Assembly: GCA_031256575.1 (NCBI GenBank)
Contig: JAIRQI010000109.1
Coordinates: 1 to 9,062 of the forward strand
Reading direction: 5' to 3'
DNA: 9,062 nt
From: Coriobacteriales bacterium
GTDB taxonomy: Bacteria; Actinomycetota; Coriobacteriia; Coriobacteriales; UBA8131
A program made the translations under genes and the position numbers. Numbering within the stretch: the stretch's first letter is position 1; each line of letters starts with the position of its first letter. The notes under the pieces are model-generated. The model was not told the DNA's origin. It made no database searches and saw only the letters and a list, made by a program, of their open reading frames with translations. This document shows positions 1 to 4,537 of this stretch, in pieces.

Positions 1-178
1 TATCCTCCTGTCCAAACAAGTCTTGAGCAAAATCAGCCAGTACTTCTCCGGCCTTCTTCTTTAGTATTCTGTCCAGTATTCCCACAAGGCTCCAATCATT
101 GCAGTTCTTCGATAGCTGCATGATTGTACATCGACCGAGCTTTTTCTGCCAATCTGCCCGAGCTAGCCTACTAGCCAC
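1..178 (-). CDS. Unrecognised partial reading frame, runs off left edge
   Basis: An open frame of 59 codons starts at a possible GTG (176-178) and is still open at base 1, so its C-terminus is outside the window. An AAAGG about 8 nt upstream of the GTG could be a ribosome binding site. The peptide begins ASRLARADWQKK after the start and ends KKAGEVLADFAQDLFGQED. It is mixed, soluble-looking and helix-compatible, with no transmembrane segment or motif I recognise. Upstream, the same frame is also open from an ATG at 277, separated only by one TGA at 182-184. The gene may therefore be longer and broken, or this GTG may be the true start. A chance open frame is also possible, as the other frames here are open for at most about 40 codons. 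Confidence 0.35.
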   Translation of the reverse strand, partial: MASRLARADWQKKLGRCTIMQLSKNCNDWSLVGILDRILKKKAGEVLADFAQDLFGQED

Positions 179-181
179 ACC

Positions 182-277
182 TCAAACCTTTTGTTCTGCA
201 CGCTTAGCGCTCTTTATTGCGCCAGAATAGGCTTCGTGTTGTAGATTTTCCGTGATTTTGCCATGAATAGTACTCAT
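182..277 (-). other. 31-codon frame in line with the left-edge frame, closed by TGA
   Basis: ATG at 275-277 opens a 31-residue frame beginning MSTIHGKITENLQHEAYSG and ending in TGA at 182-184. The following codons continue in the same frame as the left-edge reading frame. No convincing Shine-Dalgarno precedes the ATG, and the NrdR-box-like palindrome at 301-316 lies 23 nt upstream. It could be the 5' part of a pseudogene interrupted by a nonsense change, a small upstream ORF, or chance. The codons for LQHEA lie in the left arm of the inverted repeat and recur in the right arm on the other strand. Confidence 0.2.
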
Positions 278-393
278 AGACTGCAGATGAATTATTGTTG
301 CCACTATATATTGTGGTATGTCTCTGTTTCATTGTGTTTTCTCCATTCGATTTCAGGACTTCTTACAACACGAAGCCCGATCTTGCGCAAATA
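214..393. repeat. Imperfect inverted repeat, 30-bp arms, 120-bp interior
   Basis: Bases 230-243 (GGCTTCGTGTTGTA) are the exact reverse complement of 364-377. Extending outward to 214 and 393 keeps 24 of 30 positions matching by my alignment. The interior (244-363) is AT-rich and holds the palindrome at 301-316, whose centre lies within about 5 bp of the centre of the large repeat. It may be a remnant of a small mobile element, a decayed inverted duplication, or a cruciform-forming regulatory site. I find no flanking target duplication and no transposase. Confidence 0.5.
301..316. promoter_or_regulatory. NrdR-box-like palindrome without a nearby nrd gene
   Basis: CCACTATATATTGTGG is near-palindromic and matches the general NrdR operator pattern (ACAC-TATATATA-GTGT type). 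On the minus strand 12 of 13 consecutive bases (ACAATATATAGTG) match the proximal nrdD box at 3914-3926. NrdR normally binds two boxes about 31-32 bp apart, and I see no convincing partner 31 bp either side. The only reading frames next to it are the unrecognised one leftward and a doubtful one rightward. It may be an orphan or decayed operator, or an AT-rich coincidence. Confidence 0.35.
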
Positions 394-635
394 GCATTCT
401 ATTATGCTAGCTTAGCTATACATAGGGATTGTGTTCATGGGAAGAAGACCGGTTCTCCTGGAAGGTTGGAGGAGGTGGGTTACTCAGCAGCCTGGATATT
501 GCTTGGTTTGATTGGTGCGAGGGGTAGGTCACTGCTTGGAGAAGAGGATAAGCGTAAGTTGATAGAGCCGAGGGAGTGGAGAGTTGATAGAGCCGAGGGA
601 GCGGAGATTTGCATGGAGAAGGGAGCGAGCTTTGC
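394..635. other. Stretch downstream of nrdG with no supported gene
   Basis: With positions 1-393 this completes a region of more than 600 bp with no recognised gene. A plus-strand frame open over 295-699 begins at TTG without a ribosome binding site, overlaps the 3' end of nrdG by 64 nt and resembles no family I know, so it is not annotated as a gene. The right part is purine-rich on the plus strand (pyrimidine-rich in the nrdG transcript) and contains the 25-bp tandem repeat. I see no hairpin plus T-run that would terminate nrdG. Confidence 0.5.
557..606. repeat. Two-copy 25-bp tandem direct repeat
   Basis: Bases 557-581 and 582-606 are adjacent copies of a 25-bp unit containing GTTGATAGAGCCGAGGGAG. 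They differ at one position (T at 577, C at 602), giving 24 of 25 identical. A unit of 25 bp is not a multiple of three, which argues against selection for coding. The array begins about 30 bp past the nrdG stop codon, in what would be the 3' untranslated part of the nrdD-nrdG transcript. A shorter related purine-rich stretch follows at about 615-630. Confidence 0.85.
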
Positions 636-1184
636 CTATGTATCAAGCAGGATGATTTGGTTTGTACTCAGCGAGGCTTGGACATCTATCAGCCGTTGAT
701 TGGCTGAGCCTCTCCACTTCAGTTCCAGTGAACGCAGTTCTTCTATGAATGGGCCATCGACCAGCACATCTACCAAACCCAGCAAGTCTCGAGCGGCTTT
801 TGAGGGAATTGCTGCCTGCAGCTCATCATACAGGTATCCGCTGTAGGCCCAGATGCTCAGATTAGGTTTTTCAGCACGTAAGCGTTGGGCAAAAGACAAT
901 AAGGCAGCAGCTTGGTCGAATGGTTCACCACCAGTCAAGGTCACACCGGACAGCAAGGGATTAGCAGCTACTTGAGCCATCAACTCATTTACGCTGCTCA
1001 GGCTCCCCCCGTTATAAGGTTGCGAATCGGGGTTATGGCAACCAGGACACTGACGACCGCAACCTTGGCTGAATATCGCCAGGCGAAACCCCGGGCCATC
1101 GACAATCGAGTCATCAACGACACCGTATAAGCGTAGGCTTGGGTTATCAGCTTCTGCAGCTTCCACAGTTTTCTCCACAACCAT
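636..1184 (-). CDS. nrdG: Anaerobic ribonucleotide reductase activating protein (radical SAM)
   Basis: This activase uses S-adenosylmethionine and a [4Fe-4S] cluster to place the glycyl radical on NrdD, switching on dNTP synthesis without oxygen in the cytoplasm. The 182-residue protein carries the cluster motif CX3CX2C at Cys42, Cys46 and Cys49 (CGRQCPGC), followed by HNP. The radical-SAM glycine motif TGGEPF is at about 84-89. The C-terminal block DVLVDGPF...LKWRGSANQR is typical of NrdG. The start is ATG 1184; GAGG at 1189-1192 is a short-spaced ribosome binding site, and an in-frame TAA upstream leaves no other standard start. The protein is somewhat longer than the roughly 155-residue enterobacterial form because of an N-terminal extension before LRLYGVV. 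It lies 123 bp downstream of nrdD on the same strand with no terminator between, so co-transcription is likely. Confidence 0.96.
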   Translation of the reverse strand: MVVEKTVEAAEADNPSLRLYGVVDDSIVDGPGFRLAIFSQGCGRQCPGCHNPDSQPYNGGSLSSVNELMAQVAANPLLSGVTLTGGEPFDQAAALLSFAQRLRAEKPNLSIWAYSGYLYDELQAAIPSKAARDLLGLVDVLVDGPFIEELRSLELKWRGSANQRLIDVQASLSTNQIILLDT

Positions 1185-1245
1185 CAGACCTCGCGCTTGG
1201 GGTGATGCTCGAATGAGCTTGTGACTCCCGATGTCTCGACCACAT
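1147..1245 (-). other. Possible 32-codon small ORF between nrdD and nrdG
   Basis: ATG at 1243-1245 is preceded by a purine-rich GAGGTGAGG and opens a 32-residue frame (MWSRHRESQA...) ending in TGA at 1147-1149. It overlaps the first 38 nt of nrdG in another frame. Its tail, CGENCGSC, has CX3CX2C spacing, probably by chance since those codons are the nrdG start read in another register. It could couple nrdG translation to ribosomes arriving from upstream. There is no family evidence for a functional peptide. Confidence 0.15.
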
Positions 1246-1307
1246 TAAACCTCACCTCTGAGGCAGTTAATACCTTGCGGAGAGCTTGCTGTCAGTCTCC
1301 CCCACCT

Positions 1308-3707
1308 TTAGACCTCGTGCTTTAAGCGGTCGCGTTCTTCGGAGCGTTTGGCGTTGTTGAAGCGGTCCAGGGTGCCCACCAGATACCCGGTGATGCGCCG
1401 GATGCGCTCGAAGGGACGGTCGCCATCGTCTTCTGTGCGGCCACATTTCGGGCAACTGTCGCCGATGATGCCGTTGTATCCGCAGACTGGGTCGCGGTCC
1501 ACCGGGTGGTTGATGCTGCCGTAGCCGACTCCGCTGTCTTTCATGTAGCGAATCAACGCCTCGAAGGCCTCGAGGTTTTGCGCAGGGTCGCCGTCCAGCT
1601 CGACGTAGCTGATATGGCCGGCGTTGGTCAGGGCGTGATAAGGGGCCTCCAGCTCAATCTTCTTGAAGGCGTTGATTGGATAATAGACGGGAATGTGAAA
1701 GCTGTTGGTGTAGTAGTCGCGGTCGGTCACGCCTTCGATGATGCCAAAGCGTTCTGCGTCGATACTGACAAATCGTCCGGATAAACCCTCGGCTGGCGTG
1801 GCTAGAAGCGTCCAGTTCAATTTGGTCTCACGGGCCTTGTTATCCAGGAATTCCCGCATATGGCCAATGATGGCGAGGCCGAGGTTCTGGGCCTTTAAGC
1901 TCTGGCCATGATGCTCGCCGATTAAAGCGACCAGGGTCTCCGCCAGACCAATAAAGCCCAAGGAGAGGGTGCCATGCTTTAAGACTTCACTGACCTCGTC
2001 GTCCCAGTCCAGTTGGTCGGAGCCAATCCAGACACCCTGGCCCATTAGGAAGGGCATGTTGAAGACCTTTTTTGAGGACTGAATGGCAAAGCGTTCCAGC
2101 AGTTGTTGGCAAATCAATTCTAGCTTGGCATCCAGCATGTCAAAGAATAAATCCAGGTCACCTTTGGCGCGAATTGCCAGCCGCGGCAGGTTGATACTGG
2201 TAAAAGACAGGTTGCCGCGTCCCGGTGTGACAGCCTGGCTGGGGTCATAGACGTTGGCGATAACCCGTGTTCGGCAGCCCATGTAGGCAACCTCGGTCTC
2301 CGGAGTTCCCTGGTAGAACTGGGCGTTGAAACTGGCGTCCATGAAGCTGAAGTTCGGGAACAGGCGCTTGGCGCTGACCAGGCAGGCATATTGAAAGAGG
2401 TCGTAGTTGATGTCGCCGGGGTTGGCGCTGATGCCATCTTTGACCCGGAAAATCTGAATCGGAAAAATCGGCGTCTCGCCGTTGCCTAGGCCTTCCTCCG
2501 TAGCCCGCAGGATGTTCTTGATGACCATCCGCCCCTCGGCTGTGCTGTCCATGCCGTAGTTAATCGAGCTAAAGGGGGTCTGGGCCCCCGCCCGTGAATG
2601 CATGGTGTTCAGATTGTGGATAAAAGCCTCCATGGCCTGATGGGTGGCCCGGTCGGTATCCTTGGTGGCCTGCTGGACCGCATAGGCCTGAGCCTTGTCA
2701 GCCAGTTCGCTGTTCAAGCCCTCCGGAGCAAACTCTGCCAGCAGGGCGATCTTCTCCGCAGCTGTATAGGTGCTATCCATCGTCAGGCTAGCTGCCAGGC
2801 CAGTAACCGCTTCGACCCGGGATATCAGAGCCTTCACCCGCTCCAGAGGCTCGGGAATGTTGGCCAAAAGCTCCAAAGCAGCCGCCAGGGCCTGCCGGTA
2901 GTAGCGTTTGTAGCTCTTGCGCACGCCGATGGCCATTCCGTAGTCGAAGTTCGGGATGGATTGGCCGCCATGCTGGTCGTTTTGGTTGGACTGGATGGCA
3001 ATGCAGGCCAGCGCCGAGTAGCTGGAGATATCGCTGGGCTCGCGCAGCACTCCATGGCCTGTGGAGAAGCCCCCCTCGAAGAGCTTGGTGATGTCGATTT
3101 GGCAGCAGGTCGTGGTCAGGGTGTAGAAGTCTAGGTCGTGGATATGAATGTCGCCGTCGCGATGGGCCTTGGCGAAGGTGTCGGATAACACGCTCATCTG
3201 GTAGTACTGCTTGGCGGTCTCCGAGCCGTATTTCAACATGGTGCCCATAGCTGTATCGGCATCAATGTTGGCGTTTTCGCGGGCACCGTCGTTATGAGCA
3301 GCCTCGGCGTTGGTCAGCTGGTCGATTTTCTGCATCAGGTGGGTGTTCATCTCCCGCACCCGGGTTCGCTCAGCGCGGTACTTTATATAGGAGCGGGCAA
3401 CCTGCACGTAGCCGTTGGCTGCCAACACTTCTTCCACGATGTCCTGCACGCCTTCGACAGTCGGCGGGCCAGCCGGCACGCCTTCCAGGGCGCCATTGAC
3501 GATGCGCTCAAAGACTTCCCCGGCTAAGCGATCGCATTCGCTACGCTCTTTGAGCATACCGGAACCGCTGAAGGCCTTGTCGATGGCGTCAGCGATTTTC
3601 TCCACATCAAAGTCGACCGCCCGGCCGTCGCGTTTGAGAATAGTCGTAAGCTGATAAGCGCCGACTGGGTCTGTTGGTTGAGTGCTACTGGGGCGACTTT
3701 CCTGCAT
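1308..3707 (-). CDS. nrdD: Anaerobic ribonucleoside-triphosphate reductase, class III
   Basis: It reduces ribonucleoside triphosphates to dNTPs using an oxygen-sensitive glycyl radical installed by NrdG. The 799-residue protein begins with an ATP-cone allosteric domain (about 20-115, TILKRDGRAVDFDVEKI), followed by the catalytic barrel. Likely active-site cysteines are at TTTCCQ (Cys201/202) and in the finger loop at MGCRTR (Cys478). The glycyl radical motif RITGYLVG puts the radical on Gly774, followed by RFNNAKR. The C-terminal zinc site shows Cys742, Cys752 and Cys755, with Asp739 where many relatives have the first cysteine. ATG 3707 follows a strong AAGGAG (3716-3721) at 8 nt spacing. 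Rows counted by eye are richer in GC (about 53-67%) than the com genes. nrdG follows downstream; an NrdR-type promoter lies upstream. Length and motifs are complete. Confidence 0.98.
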   Translation of the reverse strand: MQESRPSSTQPTDPVGAYQLTTILKRDGRAVDFDVEKIADAIDKAFSGSGMLKERSECDRLAGEVFERIVNGALEGVPAGPPTVEGVQDIVEEVLAANGYVQVARSYIKYRAERTRVREMNTHLMQKIDQLTNAEAAHNDGARENANIDADTAMGTMLKYGSETAKQYYQMSVLSDTFAKAHRDGDIHIHDLDFYTLTTTCCQIDITKLFEGGFSTGHGVLREPSDISSYSALACIAIQSNQNDQHGGQSIPNFDYGMAIGVRKSYKRYYRQALAAALELLANIPEPLERVKALISRVEAVTGLAASLTMDSTYTAAEKIALLAEFAPEGLNSELADKAQAYAVQQATKDTDRATHQAMEAFIHNLNTMHSRAGAQTPFSSINYGMDSTAEGRMVIKNILRATEEGLGNGETPIFPIQIFRVKDGISANPGDINYDLFQYACLVSAKRLFPNFSFMDASFNAQFYQGTPETEVAYMGCRTRVIANVYDPSQAVTPGRGNLSFTSINLPRLAIRAKGDLDLFFDMLDAKLELICQQLLERFAIQSSKKVFNMPFLMGQGVWIGSDQLDWDDEVSEVLKHGTLSLGFIGLAETLVALIGEHHGQSLKAQNLGLAIIGHMREFLDNKARETKLNWTLLATPAEGLSGRFVSIDAERFGIIEGVTDRDYYTNSFHIPVYYPINAFKKIELEAPYHALTNAGHISYVELDGDPAQNLEAFEALIRYMKDSGVGYGSINHPVDRDPVCGYNGIIGDSCPKCGRTEDDGDRPFERIRRITGYLVGTLDRFNNAKRSEERDRLKHEV

Positions 3708-3715
3708 GGCTAATA

Positions 3716-3721
3716 CTCCTT
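3716..3721 (-). promoter_or_regulatory. nrdD ribosome binding site
   Basis: On the minus strand this reads AAGGAG, eight nucleotides before ATG 3707. It is the strongest Shine-Dalgarno match in the window apart from that of holA, and it fixes the nrdD start. Confidence 0.85.
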
Positions 3722-3784
3722 AACACTTGCTTCATACACTGCTGCATTCAAGCATCGTTTACTTTTCTTTCGCAACAAACCACA

Positions 3785-3823
3785 AGAGGCTGAGCTGTTG
3801 GTGCAAACGCCAATAGCGCCTCT
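3785..3823 (-). other. Bulged stem-loop in the nrdD leader
   Basis: In plus-strand terms AGAGGC (3785-3790) pairs with GCCTCT (3818-3823). Inside it, GCTGTTGG (3794-3801) pairs with CCAATAGC (3810-3817) around an 8-nt loop, with a 3-nt bulge at 3791-3793. The 14 pairs include one G:T on the plus strand, which becomes C:A in the minus-strand nrdD transcript. No run of T follows on either strand, so it is not an obvious intrinsic terminator. It sits about 80 nt upstream of the nrdD start codon. I recognise no known riboswitch class. Confidence 0.45.
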
Positions 3824-3911
3824 CTTCCCTTAAAAGCACAGGTAGTTTCATTGCATTAGACTGCATGAATTACTGTGGTCCCTCACCGGTACTGCCTAAA
3901 CGCTAGCTGAA

Positions 3912-3927
3912 ATACAACATATAGTGT
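3912..3927 (-). promoter_or_regulatory. NrdR box, proximal, upstream of nrdD
   Basis: On the nrdD strand this reads ACACTATATGTTGTAT, a close match to the NrdR operator consensus. NrdR is the ATP/dATP-sensing zinc-finger repressor of ribonucleotide reductase genes. The site lies about 18-33 bp downstream of the predicted transcription start and exactly 31 bp (start to start) from a weaker second box, about three helical turns, the spacing NrdR uses. Confidence 0.7.
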
Positions 3928-3942
3928 TTGGTGTTTCAGTTC

Positions 3943-3958
3943 GCACAGGGTATGGTAG
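3943..3958 (-). promoter_or_regulatory. NrdR box, distal and weaker, overlapping the nrdD -10
   Basis: On the nrdD strand this reads CTACCATACCCTGTGC. It shares 8 of 16 positions with the proximal box, including the most conserved AC-x-ATA-xxx-TGT positions. It covers the predicted -10 hexamer (3952-3957), so NrdR bound here would block RNA polymerase. Alone it would be unconvincing; its 31-bp spacing from the strong box is the main support. Confidence 0.55.
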
Positions 3959-3980
3959 CCGACATTTTTTGCTTTGACAA
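3952..3980 (-). promoter_or_regulatory. Predicted nrdD promoter
   Basis: Reading toward nrdD, TTGTCA (3975-3980, 5 of 6 to the -35 consensus) is followed by a 17-bp spacer and TACCAT (3952-3957, 4 of 6 to the -10 consensus). Transcription would start near 3945, giving a leader of about 240 nt before the nrdD ATG. Overlap of the -10 with an NrdR-type box supports the assignment. Confidence 0.55.
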
Positions 3981-4117
3981 GCCACTAGATGTAGGACATG
4001 GTGTCTCAAAGCGCTTCCAGCTGGCTTGGTGGAGCTAGCAAAAAACGCTGAAGAATCGCCCATTTTGTGGTTTTCATGCTAATCTGACCTTGATTGTTCC
4101 ATCACTCTAAAAGCATG
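3981..4117. other. Middle of the nrdD-rpsT divergent gap
   Basis: The whole gap between nrdD and rpsT is 481 bp (3708-4188). Apart from the promoter and operator elements listed, this part holds a short hairpin (GCTGGCT at 4020-4026 with AGCTAGC at 4033-4039) followed by a run of A. It also contains most of a weakly supported 28-codon plus-strand ORF (3952-4038, starting MVADIFCF). No tRNA or other RNA gene is recognisable. Confidence 0.5.
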
Positions 4118-4126
4118 TGATACAAT
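4118..4126 (+). promoter_or_regulatory. Extended -10 promoter for rpsT
   Basis: TGATACAAT combines the extended TG element (4118-4119) with a -10 hexamer TACAAT (4121-4126) matching 5 of 6 consensus bases. There is no good -35 at normal spacing, as is common with extended -10 promoters. The start point would be near 4133, giving a leader of about 56 nt. A perfect 6-bp hairpin (TAGGTT 4130-4135, AACCTA 4140-4145, loop CGTT) lies at the 5' end of the predicted transcript. Confidence 0.55.
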
Positions 4127-4188
4127 CCATAGGTTCGTTAACCTACTGAACTATAACTGGTTTATTTCAAAGAAGAAAAGGAAGCAAA

Positions 4189-4470
4189 GTGGCAAATATC
4201 AAGAGTCAGAAGAAGCGCATCCTGACTAACGAGAAATCCCGCCAACGCAACCGGGCGATAAAAAGCCAGTTGAAGACAGCGGTCAAAGCCGTGCATCATG
4301 CTGTTGCTGCTGGTGACTATGATGAGGCCCAAGAATTAGCTGAAGACGCTGGACGTCTTTTGGATAAAGCCGTCACGAAAGGTGTAATCCATAAGAATCA
4401 GGCTGCTAATCGTAAGTCCGGAGTAGCCAAACTGGCTCAAGCTCCGGTCGAGGCTGCCGTTCAGGAATAA
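4189..4470 (+). CDS. rpsT: 30S ribosomal protein S20
   Basis: S20 is a primary binder of 16S rRNA in assembly of the small ribosomal subunit. The 93-residue product starts [16 protein letters not shown] and contains [18 protein letters not shown], both hallmark S20 blocks. It is rich in lysine and arginine in the N-terminal half, and its length is normal for the family. The start is GTG at 4189, preceded by AAGGA (4178-4182) with 6 nt spacing; the MANIKSQ N-terminus confirms it. The C-terminal tail APVEAAVQE after the conserved end is acidic and probably disordered. The gene stands alone on the plus strand, divergent from nrdD and convergent with holA, an arrangement seen next to holA in many bacteria. 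Confidence 0.98.
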   Translation: MANIKSQKKRILTNEKSRQRNRAIKSQLKTAVKAVHHAVAAGDYDEAQELAEDAGRLLDKAVTKGVIHKNQAANRKSGVAKLAQAPVEAAVQE

Positions 4471-4491
4471 CCTTTTGTGTGGTTAAAGGTT
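4469..4491 (+). terminator. Weak candidate terminator hairpin for rpsT
   Basis: AACCTTT (4469-4475, overlapping the TAA stop) pairs perfectly with AAAGGTT (4485-4491) around a 9-nt loop. It is followed by the T-rich but interrupted GTGTTTGGCTTCTT. The stem is short and AT-rich and the T-run is poor, so this is only a candidate. Confidence 0.3.
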
Positions 4492-4500
4492 GTGTTTGGC

Positions 4501-4534
4501 TTCTTGGTGACTGAGCCTGTCTGAGCACCAAGAG
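4501..4534. terminator. Hairpin between convergent rpsT and holA
   Basis: TCTTGGTG (4502-4509) pairs with CACCAAGA (4526-4533), 8 perfect pairs plus one T:G at the base, around a 16-nt loop. It fills the convergent gap between the rpsT and holA stop codons and could act on both transcripts. Neither side has the T-run of a classical intrinsic terminator, so it may instead protect 3' ends or assist factor-dependent termination. Confidence 0.35.
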
Positions 4535-4537
4535 AGG

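Noticed and set aside
214..393. Terminal inverted repeats of a full insertion sequence
   Set aside because: Only 120 bp between the arms, no transposase and no target-site duplication found; kept only as an inverted repeat of unknown origin.
295..699. Plus-strand 134-codon open frame
   Set aside because: TTG start without a ribosome binding site, overlaps the real 3' end of nrdG on the other strand, runs through the 25-bp tandem repeat in two different frames, and has no recognisable domain.
1185..1307. Terminator between nrdD and nrdG
   Set aside because: Only a 4-bp stem (CCTC/GAGG around 1250-1263) and no T-run, so the two genes are treated as one operon.
2598..3134. Plus-strand 178-codon open frame inside nrdD
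   Set aside because: Antisense shadow of the conserved nrdD coding sequence; the protein has no recognisable features.
3974..4002. Plus-strand promoter with TTGACA at 3974-3979
   Set aside because: At 17 bp the -10 would be CATGGT, only 3 of 6. The extended -10 at 4118-4126 is better placed for rpsT, and the TTGACA overlaps the minus-strand -35 because TTTGACAA is near-palindromic.
3708..4188. tRNA, riboswitch or CRISPR in the largest gap
   Set aside because: No cloverleaf, no regularly spaced repeats and no recognisable riboswitch core; only promoters, operator-like sites and simple hairpins.
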